A stretch of DNA of 64,000 nt, taken from contig NZ_AUIK01000010.1 of assembly GCF_000423665.1 (NCBI RefSeq), positions 124,001 to 188,000 of the forward strand, read 5' to 3'. A program made the translations under genes and the position numbers. Shown in pieces: positions 50,521 to 61,400 of this stretch (positions are counted from its first letter, which is position 1; every line of letters starts with the position of its first letter). The notes below the pieces were generated by a model that saw nothing but the letters and a program-made list of their open reading frames with translations, was not told the origin of the DNA and did no database searches. Source of the DNA: Solirubrobacter soli DSM 22325. GTDB taxonomy: Bacteria > Actinomycetota > Thermoleophilia > Solirubrobacterales > Solirubrobacteraceae.

Positions 50521-51479
50521 CCGGGGAGCGTGTCCGTCCCGTGCACCACGCCCGCCTGGCGGGTGGTGTAGAGCCACGGGTCGTTGACGTCGCCGTCGCG
50601 GTAGTGGACGACGGCCAGCGGCTCGCCCGTCTCCGGCGCGACCATGAGCTCGATGCCGATGCCCTCGTGGATGTCCGGGTCGCCGTCGACCGCGACCGCC
50701 TTGCCGGGCCGGCCCAGCGGGTCGGTGACATCGCCGATCAGCCGCATCCCGGGGAGCGTGGCGAGGAAGTCGTAGACCGCTCGCAGGACGGCGGGTGGAG
50801 TCCGCTTGCGGCCGAAGACCATCAGCGTCGCGGCATTCAGGTAGTCACGCGCGGTCGGGGATTCGCCCGGGTCGATCTGGAACTTCGCGGCCTCCTCGCG
50901 CATCCGCGCCGCGAGCGCCTTCGGCTCGGTCGGCAGCGTCGCGGGGTCCGCGATCCGGCCGACGCCCCCACGTTCGTCGGACGCGGGCGTGCCGAGCCTG
51001 TCGTCGGCCTTGACCTTGCCGTCGACGAGGACCTGTTCGCGCCCCGCCTCGCCGCGCGCCCACGTGCGCGAGTCGACGCTGCGCGCGTCCTTCCCGGCCG
51101 CGGCGTACTGGCGGATCCGGACCGCGTAGTACTCGCCCTCGCCGAGTCGGAGAGGCGGTTCGGCGGCGGCGCGCTTGCCGAGCGCGTGCAGGACTGTCGC
51201 CGCGGTGGCGGCGGCCGGCCGGGTCGTGGTGGGCCTGCCGCCGGTGGTGAGGACGACGACGCCCGCGGCAACGGACGCGGCGACGAGCGCGAGCGCGGGG
51301 AGCCCGCGGCGCCGCGGCCGGGCGAGCGCGCCGCTGCGGCTTCGTCCCGCGCGGCCGGCGGGCAACCCACGGCGGCGTGGCCGGGCGAGCGCGAGCTCGT
51401 CGATCCGGGCGTGGATCGGGTCGGCGTCCAGGCCGGCGGGGACGGGGACGTCGCGCAGAGCGGTCAGGGGATCGGTCAT
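50517..51479 (-). CDS. CU044_5270-like single-pass membrane protein
   Basis: 320 residues. An Arg-rich N-terminal part (two near-identical 'LARPRRRGLPA' segments at ~31-60) leads into one membrane helix (ALVAASVAAGVVVL), then an extracytoplasmic domain of ~240 residues with 'YYAVRIRQYAAAGKD', 'YDFLATLPGMRLIGDVTD' and 'GIGIELMVAPETGEPLAVVHY'. This is the CU044_5270 family, regularly found behind ECF sigma genes in Actinobacteria; an anti-sigma role is assumed but not shown. The ATG overlaps the sigma factor stop by four bases. Confidence 0.82.
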   Translation of the reverse strand: MTDPLTALRDVPVPAGLDADPIHARIDELALARPRRRGLPAGRAGRSRSGALARPRRRGLPALALVAASVAAGVVVLTTGGRPTTTRPAAATAATVLHALGKRAAAEPPLRLGEGEYYAVRIRQYAAAGKDARSVDSRTWARGEAGREQVLVDGKVKADDRLGTPASDERGGVGRIADPATLPTEPKALAARMREEAAKFQIDPGESPTARDYLNAATLMVFGRKRTPPAVLRAVYDFLATLPGMRLIGDVTDPLGRPGKAVAVDGDPDIHEGIGIELMVAPETGEPLAVVHYRDGDVNDPWLYTTRQAGVVHGTDTLPG

Positions 51480-52012
51480 GCGGTCGCTCCGTTCAGGTGG
51501 TCGGACAGTTTGCGGCGGGCGCGGTTGATGCGCGAGCGGACGGTGCCCACGGGGACGTTGAGCGCCGCGGCGACCTCCTCGTAGGTGAGCTCGCCCCACA
51601 CGTGCAGCAGCAGGGCGTCGCGGTCGCGGCGGGCCAGCGACGTGAGGCCGTCGAACAGGCGCGGATCCAGCTGCGGCGACACGTCGGTGTGCGGCGCTCT
51701 CGGTTGCGCGGCCGCGCGGCGGTAGAGCTCGAGCTGGCGGCGCTCCTCGCGGCGGTGGCTCGCGACGGTCTTCGTCGCGATGCCGAGCAGCCACGGGCGG
51801 GCGGAGTCGTAGCGCTTGTCGAAGCGCTCGCGTCGTTTGAACGCGGTCACGAAGGTCTCCTGCGCGAGGTCCTGGGCGATGTCGGGGCCGACGCGGCGGG
51901 TGAGGAACGCGGCGACCGCGTCGAAGTGGCGATCGACGACCGCGTGGAACCGGTGCGCCGGCCCCGCGAGGTCCGCCGCGTCGGCGGTGTCTATCTCGAG
52001 TGTGAGGGCCAT
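51476..52012 (-). CDS. ECF-type RNA polymerase sigma factor
   Basis: 178 residues. Region 2 includes 'DIAQDLAQETFVTAFKRRERFD' and 'PWLLGIATKTVASHRR'; region 4 includes 'LTYEEVAAALNVPVGTVRSRINRARRKL'. AGGGG lies six bases ahead of the ATG. It is cotranscribed with the CU044_5270-like protein. It lies between the siderophore operon and acpS, but its orientation and the gap to both give no evidence that it controls either. Confidence 0.93.
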   Translation of the reverse strand: MALTLEIDTADAADLAGPAHRFHAVVDRHFDAVAAFLTRRVGPDIAQDLAQETFVTAFKRRERFDKRYDSARPWLLGIATKTVASHRREERRQLELYRRAAAQPRAPHTDVSPQLDPRLFDGLTSLARRDRDALLLHVWGELTYEEVAAALNVPVGTVRSRINRARRKLSDHLNGATA

Positions 52013-52046
52013 CTGGCCCCTATTGGGGAGTTCGCCGCGGGAAAGT

Positions 52047-52418
52047 TCACGCTCGCTCGAGCATGACGAACGCGATCGCCGCCGCGCCGTCGTGGCTCAA
52101 GCTCAGGTGCGTCGCGACGGGGCCGACCGCGTCCGCCAGCGCGCCGTGCAGACGCAGACCCGGGCGGCCGTAGCCGTCGTCGACGACCTCGATCTCGCGC
52201 AGGTCGACCGCGGCCAGCAGCGGCGGCTGCCCGAACCGCGAGCCCGACCAGGCCTTCACGAACGCCTCCTTGGCCGCGAACCGCGCGGCGAGCCGTCGCG
52301 CGTCCCCGGCCGCGACGCGCTGCTCGCGGGCGGTGAACGTGTGGGCGACGAACCCGCTCGCGGTGTCGGCGAGCTGCTCGGCGAAGCCCGGCACGTCGAC
52401 GAGATCCACGCCGATCAT
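52047..52418 (-). CDS. acpS: Holo-acyl-carrier-protein synthase (4'-phosphopantetheinyl transferase)
   Basis: 123 residues. Metal- and CoA-binding motifs are conserved: GVDLVDV with Asp5, and RFAAKEAFVKAW with Glu51. HLSLSHDGAAAIAFV is the typical ending. The ATG overlaps the FAS stop by four bases, so AcpS is made from the same message as the synthase whose carrier domain it activates; this fas-acpS pairing is also seen in mycobacteria. Confidence 0.93.
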   Translation of the reverse strand: MIGVDLVDVPGFAEQLADTASGFVAHTFTAREQRVAAGDARRLAARFAAKEAFVKAWSGSRFGQPPLLAAVDLREIEVVDDGYGRPGLRLHGALADAVGPVATHLSLSHDGAAAIAFVMLERA

Positions 52419-55400
52419 CGCCGCACGACGGGTGGCCGCCCGTGCCGCATCTCGAGCCGGCGCTGGACGCCCTCGGCGCGACGCCTCGCCGCGCGACGCC
52501 GGTACTCTTCGGGGTCGTCGAGCGCGGCGAGGAACGTGTCCGGGTGCGCGATCGCGAGGATCGCGGAGACGTGGCCGAAGCCGAGCGACGCGATCAGCGC
52601 GGCCTTGAGCGGCTCGGCGAGCCGGATCGGCCGGTCACCGAGGGTCAGGTGGGCGTTGCCGCGTTGGATCGGGTCGACGCTCTCGAGGTTGCGGTTGCCC
52701 GGCACGATGCCCGTCTCGAGCATCCGCAGCACCCCGTCCACCTGCCAGGCGGCGGCGCCGCCCTTGGCGTGGCCGGTAACGGTCTTCTGCGAGACGACCA
52801 GCAGCGGGTTGCCGGGGGTGCGGCCGAGCGCGTCCTGGAGGCGCTCGTGCAGCTCGGCCTCGGTCGGGTCGTTCATCTCGGTCGACGTGTCGTGCTTGGA
52901 CACGACGCCGATGTCATCCGCGGTCAGTCCATGCGCATGCAACGCCTCGCGCAGCGGCCCGGCGGCGCCGAGCGCGCCGAAGCCGGTGGCCGGGATCGAC
53001 GCGTGCAGACCGTCGCCGAAGCTCCCCGCATACGCGATCACGCCCTTGACGGGCAGCCCGAGCCGCAGCGCGACATCCCCGCGCACGACCAGCTGCGTTC
53101 CCCCGCCTTGGGCCTCGACGAAGCCCGCGCGGCGGACGTCGTTGGCGCGTGAGGCCTCATGCGGCGCGAGCCCCATCGCGTCGAGCGCGTCGGACGAGGC
53201 GGTCGCGCCCATGTCCGCGAAGCCCAGCATGCCTTCGGGCGTGAGATCGTCGAACCCGCCCGCGACCACCGCCAGCGCGCCGCCGGAGCGGATCTTGTCG
53301 TAGGCGACCTCGAGTGACACCGCCGCGGTCGCGCACGCGCCGACCGGGTGGATCATGGGCCCGGCCGACCCGACATAGGTCTGCACGGTGTGGGCGGCCA
53401 CGACGTTGCCGAGCGACTCCTGGACGCGGTCGTTCTGGCGCGGCTCGGCGAGCAGGTTGTCGAGCAGCAGCCGCCGCAGCGACGCCATCCCGCCCATGCC
53501 GGCGCCCTGCGTGTTGGCGACGCGCTCCTCCCCCACCTCGTCGATCAGCTCCCGCGGAGTGACACCGGCATCGGCGAACGCCTCGACCGTGCACGCGAGA
53601 TTGACGAGCGCCATCCGGTCGGCGGTGGCGATCAGGTCGGCGGGGACGCCGAAGCGGGCGAGGTCGAGGCCGGTCGGCAGCTGACCGGCGACCCGTCGCG
53701 TGTGCGGGACGACGCGCGGGACGCGGATCTGCGTGCCCGCGGGCCGCGTCACCCGCCAGCGGTCGCCGACCTTGCGGGCGTCGGCGGCGAACGCGCGCGC
53801 CTCCTCCTCGGTGTCGACCTCGAACGTGAGCGGCTGATCGAGCGTGACCGGGGCGAGCACGGTCTGGCCGTGCTCCTCGATCGTCCCGTCGCCGTGCAGG
53901 GCGCGCAGGCCGACGCGGCTCGTGACCGCATCCGCGTAGCGCCCGGCGAGGTCCTCCTCGCGGACCTCTTCGCGGGTGGCGGTGTCGATCCAGCGGCCGC
54001 GGTAGCGCTCGACCTCGTAGGAGACGAGGCCCGTGACCCACGCCAGCTCGGCGACGACGCCGGGCGAGTCGAGCTCGTCCAGCTCGAGCGCGAAGCGGCT
54101 GCGGCCGGTGCCACCCGGCCCGAGCTCGCCGGTACCGACGATGACCACGCAGTCGTCGGGCCGCAGCGCGTGTCGTGGGAGCGCCGCCGCGGGGCGTGGC
54201 GCGGTGTCGGTCCCCGCGCCGGGCAGTGCTTCGACGCCGGACGGTTCGGCGTGGCGTGTGGGAACGCGGGGACGCGCGCGCAGCTCGCGCGCCAGCGGCT
54301 CGAGTGCCCCGCGCAGGTCGTCGATCGCCGACAGGCCGCCATCGAGGTCCGTGTGGCCCGTGGCGAGCAGCCAGCCCATCTCGTCCGCGCTGAACGTGCG
54401 GATGCCGAGGCGCTCCTCGACGAGCGGTGCGATCGCGTCGTTGGCGCCCATCAGCCCGGTCCCGCGGACCCACCCGATCCGCGGCGCCACGATCGTCGTG
54501 TTCGCGCCCCACGGCTCATTCCGGGCACGGCGGATCAGGGTCTCGAGCGCCGCCTTGGTCTCGCCGTACGGACCGTCGCCGCCGAACGAGCCGTGGTTCG
54601 GCGAGAGCGGGAGCAGTACCTTCAGCGGCGTGCGGAACGCGCCGACGAGCCGCTGCACTCCCAGCAGCTGCAGCCGGAACGCGGTCTCGAACCGCTCGCC
54701 CGCATCGCTGGCATCGCCGGTGGTCGGCATCGCCGCGAACGGTGCGAGCAGCGTCGGCGTGAAGGGGTCGATGCGCAGGTCGTCCCGCCCCGCACGTCCG
54801 CCGCCCGGCTCGCGCAGCCACGCCACGAGCGCGTCGATGTCGGCGAACGACGCGAGGTTCGCGGGCACGACGTGCAGCTCGGCGCCCGGCCCGGCCGCGG
54901 TCCGGTACAGCTCGCGGTAGAAGCGCCGCCGTTCGGGCGTGTCGGTCGAGGTGGTGACGACGACGGTCGCCCCGCCGCGCAGGAGGTGCCGGGCGAGCGC
55001 CGCGCCGATCGAGCCCGGCGAGGCGCCGGTGACGAGCGCCGTCTCGGCGCGGAAGTCGGGTGAGATGACGGCCCGGTTCAGTGAGGTCCACGTGTCGCTC
55101 GGCGCCACACGGGCGAAGGCCGGGATGCGTCGCACGAAGAGCGCGGCCGTGGCCGCGATCTGCGGCTCGTGGGCGTGGGCGGCGATGCGGTCGAGCTCGG
55201 AGTCCAGGATGGTGGCATCGATGCGCCCGGCGAGCGCGTCGTGGTACGTGGCGACGAGGTCCCAGCGCGCGCCGGCCCAGGCCGAGGTGAAGCGGACGTG
55301 GCGGCGGGCGTCGAAGCGCGGGGCGATCTCGGCGGCGCGTCTCGGGCCGAGCTCGGCGTCGAGGATCGCGAGGCGGTCGCGTTCGGGGTCGGGCTCCGGG

Positions 55401-58400
55401 AGCGGCTCGCCGACCTCCTCCTCGATCACACGCACCTCGGGTGTGACGTGTGGCACCTCAGGCGGTGGGTCGGAGACGATCCCGAGGTCGGCGGCGGCGC
55501 GCTCGAGCAGGTCGTCGCCGGGTGTGAGGCGCGCGAGCGCGCCACCGCGGGCCGATGGGCCGGGGCGGGTCTCGAGCGCGATGTGGGCCAGCAGCCGCTC
55601 GGTCGCACCCGGCGGGAGGCCGAGCGCGGTCGCGTCGGCGCGGCTCACGCCGGCGCGGGTCGACCCCGCGGCGAGCGCCTCGCGCAGGTACGCGCCCGGG
55701 AAGCGGTAGGCCGCGCCCTGCTCGCGCAGCATCGCGGCGAGCTCGCCGATCGAGTGGCGTTGGGCGCCCTCGCCCCCGGACAGGCCGAACTCGCGGCCGA
55801 GGTCGATCAGCACCTGGTTGCGCCGGGAGGAAACGCCCTGGAAGAGCTCGTCGAGGGTCTCGGCGTCGTCGAGCTGGTCGAGCCGCACGCGGGCCTGCAA
55901 GGCCAGCACGAGCATGAGGGCGTCGCCCGCGTCGAACGGCGCGACGGGTGTGTCGGCCGCGTTACGGGTTCCGGAACACCCCCGACTCACCTCGGCGGTG
56001 CGAGCGGACGTGTCCGCCCCGGTGGGCACCGCCACCGGGGCGGGCACCTCCGCTCGCACGACTTCGTCGCGCTCCAGCACGGCGTCGCGGTCGCGCTCCG
56101 CGTGCAGGATCGTCGCGTCGGGAACCGTGAGCCGGGCCAGCCCGGACAGCACGTCCGCGTGCGCGGGCGCGACCTCGATCAGGCGGCTGTGGCGCAGCTC
56201 GCGCTGGATGTCGATCCACCGCACCGGCGACGCCAGCTGGCGCGAGAGCAGCTCGCCCACGTCCTCGCCGGCGTACGGCGCTCCCGTCAGGTTCGGCACC
56301 CAGCGGTGCAGGTTCGCGGTCTCGATCGGGGTCGCCGCGACGTGCGCGCGGAACGCGTCGGCCGCCGGGGTCAGCACGCTCGAGTGGAACGGGACGTCGA
56401 TGCCACCCAGCACCCGGGCGCGCTTGCCGAGCCGCTCGATCGCCTCGCGCGTCCCCGCGATCGCGTACTGGCGGCCGGGCGCGTTGTAGTTGACGACCTC
56501 GACGCCTTCAAGACCGTCGACGTCCTCCACCACCGCGAGCCGGTAGGGCGACGACCCGTCGGGCTCGCGCGGGACGTGCGCCTGCATCAGCTCGCCGCGC
56601 CGGTGGACGAGCGTCAGCGCGTCCTCCAGCGTGAGCGCGCCCAGCGCATGCAGGGCGGCGAACTCGCCGACGCTGTGCCCGGCCGCGCGGAAGTCGTCGC
56701 CGATCGCGCCCTCGGCGCGCAGCTCGGCGAGTTGCGCGGCGGCGAGCGCGACCAGCGCGGGCTGCGTGAACTCGGTCCGGAAGAGCACCCCGAGCGGGTG
56801 TCGGCGGACGCTCCCGTCGGCGAGCCGGAGCTCACGCGGGTTGCGGTCGACGACGTCCAGCAGCGAGAACCCGAGCGCGTCGCGCGTGTGCCGGTCCGCG
56901 CGTTCCCAGACCTGCCGCGCCGCGCGCGAGCGATGACCGGCAAGGCCCTGGCGCTGGATGCCCTGCCCGGGGAAGAGGAGCGCGGTCGGCGTCGGCGCGA
57001 TGACCGCCTCACCGTGCGCGACGTCCGTCTCCCCCACCTTGACCCGCACCTGCACCACCCGCTGCCCGTCGACGACCGCGACCCGCGTGGCCTCGAGGTC
57101 GAGCAGCGCCCCGAGGCCGACGGGCGCGAGGAACGTCACCCGCCAGTCGCGCAGGAGGGTGGCATCGCCGCCGCACAGCGCGTCGACCACGAACGCCCCG
57201 GCGCGGGCGGCGGTCCACGCGCCGTGCACGACCGGCCGCTTGAGCCCGGCCATCCGCGCCGCCAGGACGGACCGATGCAGCGGGTTGCGATCCCCGCCAA
57301 CCCGCGCGAAGGCCTCCATCGAGGTGGGCGCCGAGTCCACCGCGACGGCGAGTTGCTTGACGGGCCGGGTGTGCCGCTCCGGCGGGGCGGGCGCGAAGCG
57401 GGCGAGCGTGGCGGCGACGGGGTTCACGTCAACCGGCGACGACGGCGCCGCGGCGGCGCGCGGCGGCGTGGCCGCGGCGCGGGACGGCGTGGCGGCGGCC
57501 CGCGGCGGCGTGGCGGCGGCGCGGGGCGGCGTGGCCGCGGCGCGCGGCGGCGTGGCGGCGGCGCGCGGCGGCGGGGCGGCGGCGCCCGCCGGCGGCGGCC
57601 CGGCGGCCGGGCCGAGGGCGATCTCGCCGATCGTCTCGCCGGCGCGGGTGATCGTCCCGGTCGCGGCGTGCCGCGGTGCGCCCCCATGCGGGACGTCGAC
57701 GGTCGTCTCGGCGCGGACCTGGAGGACGTCGCCGTCGGACAGCTCGGCGGTCAACGTCAGCCACGGCTGGGCGGCGAGGAGGTCGGCGTCGCCGGGCTGC
57801 GCCAGCGTGAGGACCGTGTCGTGGTGGTCGCATCGGCGAAGGGCGAAGGCGGTCGCCGGGGCGTCGACGAGGATCGCGAGCTCGGCCTCGACGTCGGCGA
57901 CGGTGCCGCGGGGCGAGCTCACGCGGGCGTGGCAGCGGAGGCGGGTCGGGGCGCCGGACGGGTCGGCGAGCTCGACGAGCCGGGCGTGGGCGTGGCCGGT
58001 CTCGCCGGCACGCGGCGGCCAGGCCGGACCGGGGCGGACCGCGTGGGTGGCGTGGACGAGCTCGGCCGCGCGGGCCGCGAGCTCCGGGACGCTCAGCAGC
58101 GCCGAGAGCGCGGGCCAGGCGAGCGTGAGGGCGAGGTCGAGTGGGACGCCGTCATGCGCGGCACCCGTCGCGGCCCGGTACGCGCGCGGCAGCTCGTCCG
58201 CGCACGTCCACGGCGTCTCCACCCCCGCGAACGGGTCGTCGACCGTCGACTCGACGGAGTCCGCGACCTCGAAGATCGCCTCGGCGACGTCGAGCGTCGA
58301 CTTTCGCGAGCTGTGCGCGAGAAACTCGACGCTCGCGCCCGACGTCGGGTCGGCGGAGCCCGATGAGGGGTCAGCGGGCGTCGCGCCGCGCGGCGCGACG

Positions 58401-61400
58401 TCGGCGCGGACGCGGTAGCGGCGGACGAGCGGTTCGGCCGCGGCCGTGTCGATCTCGACGCGCACCTCGTCGCCGGAGCCGGACAACGTGACGCGCTCGA
58501 TCGTCGCCGACGACGGGCGGACGGTGACGACGCCGTCGTGCTCGGTGATCGTGTCCCCGGGGGCGATCAGTCGCCACAGCGGGTTGGGGAGCGTGCGGCC
58601 GTCGGCGCCGACCACGCACTGCGCGGCGAACAACGCCGCGACCGGGCCGCTGCCGTAGGACACGGCGGGGACGGCGAGCCGCTCTCGCTCCTCCCACGGC
58701 GACGCCACCCGCGCGATCGCCTCACCCTCGAACCGGGCGAACAACTCGGCGACGGGCTCGTCGACACGGGTGATCCCGCCGACGGCCTCTGGGCCGGGGA
58801 TGACGAAGACCTCCTCGGCGGCGAGCCGATCGTCCTGCGCCTGCCACAACCCGTCGGCCATGTACCAGCGGCGCACCTCGCCGTCGAGCACGGGGACGAA
58901 CGGGACCGGCTTGCCGTCGCGGTCGCAGACCTCGAGGAAGAACTGGGCGTCGGCCGGGTGCAGCAGCGAGGTCGCCGCGGGCGGGTAGGACGACGCGAAC
59001 CGCGCGAGTGCACCCGCGGGGTCGTCGAGATCGACGCTCACCTCGATCGGACCCGAGTCGGCCGGATCGAGCCGCGCCGCGAACCGTCGTACGAGCGCCT
59101 CCGCGCGGGCGCGCCACGACGGATGGCCCCAGGCGCCGTCGTCGTAGCGGCCGAAGCGCCCGGTCGCGCAGCGCTCGAAGAAGCGCTCGAGCAGCGAGAG
59201 GTACGTCATCCGCGCCACGTCGCCGAAGTAGGGCTTCGCGGTGAGCGACAGCGCCGCGACGATCTCGTCGCGACGCGCGGCCACGGCCGCAGGATCGCCC
59301 GCCACGGACTCCAGCAGGTGCCCGGCGCGGGAGGCCGCGTTGTCGAGCAGGTGGATGTCCGCGTTGAGGTTGCTGCGAGCCGATGTCACGCCGCCGACGA
59401 CGCCGCGGCGCGGGACCCAGCCCTCGACGCCCGACGCGGCGACGAGCGCGGCCTTGACCTGGGGTGACGCGGCGGCCTCGGCGACCGCCATCGCGGCAGT
59501 GCCGATCAGGACCGCGTCGACGGGCATGACCGGCGCGCCGTGCCGCGACGACCACGTGCCGTGCAGCAGCTCGGCCGCCCGCTCGGGCGTGCCGATGCCC
59601 CCGCCCGCGCAGACGAGCACGTTCTCGCGCCGGCGCAGGTCGTGGTAGGTGTCGAGCAGCAGCTGCTCGAGGTCCTCCCACGAGTGGTGCCCGCCCGCGC
59701 GGCCGCCTTCGACGTGCACCGCGATCGTGTGGTGCGGCGCGGCGTCGGCGATCGCCAGCACCTGGCGGATCTGCTCGGCCGTCCCGGGCTTGAACGCGTT
59801 CAGGCGCATGCCGTCGGCGGCGAGGCGGTCCAGGAGCGCGATCGCCTCCTCGACATCCGGGATGCCCGCCGACACGGTCACCCCGGACAGCGGCGCACCC
59901 GCCCGCCGCGCGCCGAACAGCAGCGCATCGCGCGCGATGTGCAGGTCCCACAGGTGCCGGTCGAGCAGCAGCGTGTTGAAGACGACCTCGAGGCCGGGCT
60001 GTAGGAGCGATGCCAGCTCCTCGACCCGCAGCTCGAACGTGCGCCGATCCGGCTGCCCGCCGCCCGCCAACTCGGCCATGTAGCCCGCGTTCGCGGCCGC
60101 GGCGACGATCGGCGCATCGACCGTCGTGGGCGTCATCCCCGCGAGGATCACCGGCGGCCGGCCCGTCATCCGGGTGTAGCGCGTGTCGAGGTGCACGCGC
60201 CCGTCGGGGAGCGAGACGACGCGCGGGACGAGCGCTTCGTAGGTGACATCGCGCTCGAGCGGCGCCGCGCCCGGCGACGTCAGCACGCGGCGCCCCTCAG
60301 GCGAGGCGAGCGCGAGCGTCCGGATGCCGCTTCCCCGCAGGTTCTCGGCGGTGAGGCGGGCGACCGCGGTGCCCGGCCCGAGGTCGAGCACCCAGTCCGC
60401 GCCGAGCCCGCGGATGTCCGCCGCGACCGCGTCCCAGCGGACGGGATCGACGAACTGCGCCCGAGCGGCACCACCGCCGACGCCCAACACCGGGGCCCAG
60501 AAGGTGCCATCGGCGTCGCCGCCCCACGCCTCGAACGCGGCGAGCGGCGCGGCCAGCGTGGGCGAGTGGAACGGCACGTCGACCGCGAGCGGCGACCACG
60601 AGAACCGCAACGGCGCCCAGAGATCGGCCGCGGCGGCGGCCTCGTCGAGCCGCGAACGCAGCGCCGCGAGCCCGGCCGGCGAGCCGGACACGACGACGCG
60701 CGTCCGCGTGTTGACGAGCGCGACGACGACAGCGGGCGGCGACGACGCGGCGGACGGCAGCGCCGCGGCGGACGGCAGCGCCGCGGCGGGCGGCAGCGAG
60801 ACGGCGGGCGGCAGCGAGACGGCGGGCGGCGACGACGCGGCGGACGGCAGCGACGCGGCGGGCGCCGCGGCGCGCGCGTTCACGTCCGCCAGAAGCGGCT
60901 CGAGCTGGGCCAGCGTCAGGCCCTCGATCGACGCCATCGGCGACGCGCCGCACGTCGCCGCCGACATGAAGAGGCCCTGCACGGCGGCGCGTTCGACATG
61001 TGCCGCGAGCAGCGCGTCCGTGACCTCGCCGCCCGGCGCCGAAGCGACCAGCGACGCGGCGAGCAGGCCCTGGGAATGCCCCGCGAACCCGACGATGGAG
61101 CCCGCCGCGACCGCGTCCCGCAGCGCATCCGCGTACAGCGCCCGCCACAGCAGCGCCTGCGACAACAACGCCAGCGGGTACGACACCGCGACGCCGCGCA
61201 CGTAGGACGCGGGCGGCGCGCCGTCCGGGTCCATCACCCACGCGCCCACGTCGACGCCATATCGATACGCACCCGACGACAGGGCAAGGTCCGACCGAGC
61301 CACCCGCGTCAGGACCTCGCCACCCAGCGCGACGCCCGCCGCCAGCTCCGGCCGCTGCGCGACCAGGGCGGCCAGTTCCTCGAGCACCGAGGCACCCTGG

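Noticed and set aside
50517..52012. ECF sigma factor as regulator of the siderophore island
   Set aside because: It is convergent with the island and paired with its own membrane protein. No shared promoter motif is visible.
55169..58366. A 1065-residue plus-strand open frame opposite fas
   Set aside because: No recognisable domain; it mirrors the FAS coding frame and its Gly/Arg-rich runs mirror the 21-base repeat.
57455..60862. Tandem repeats considered as a CRISPR array
   Set aside because: The units are contiguous without spacers, in frame within the FAS gene and encode linkers.
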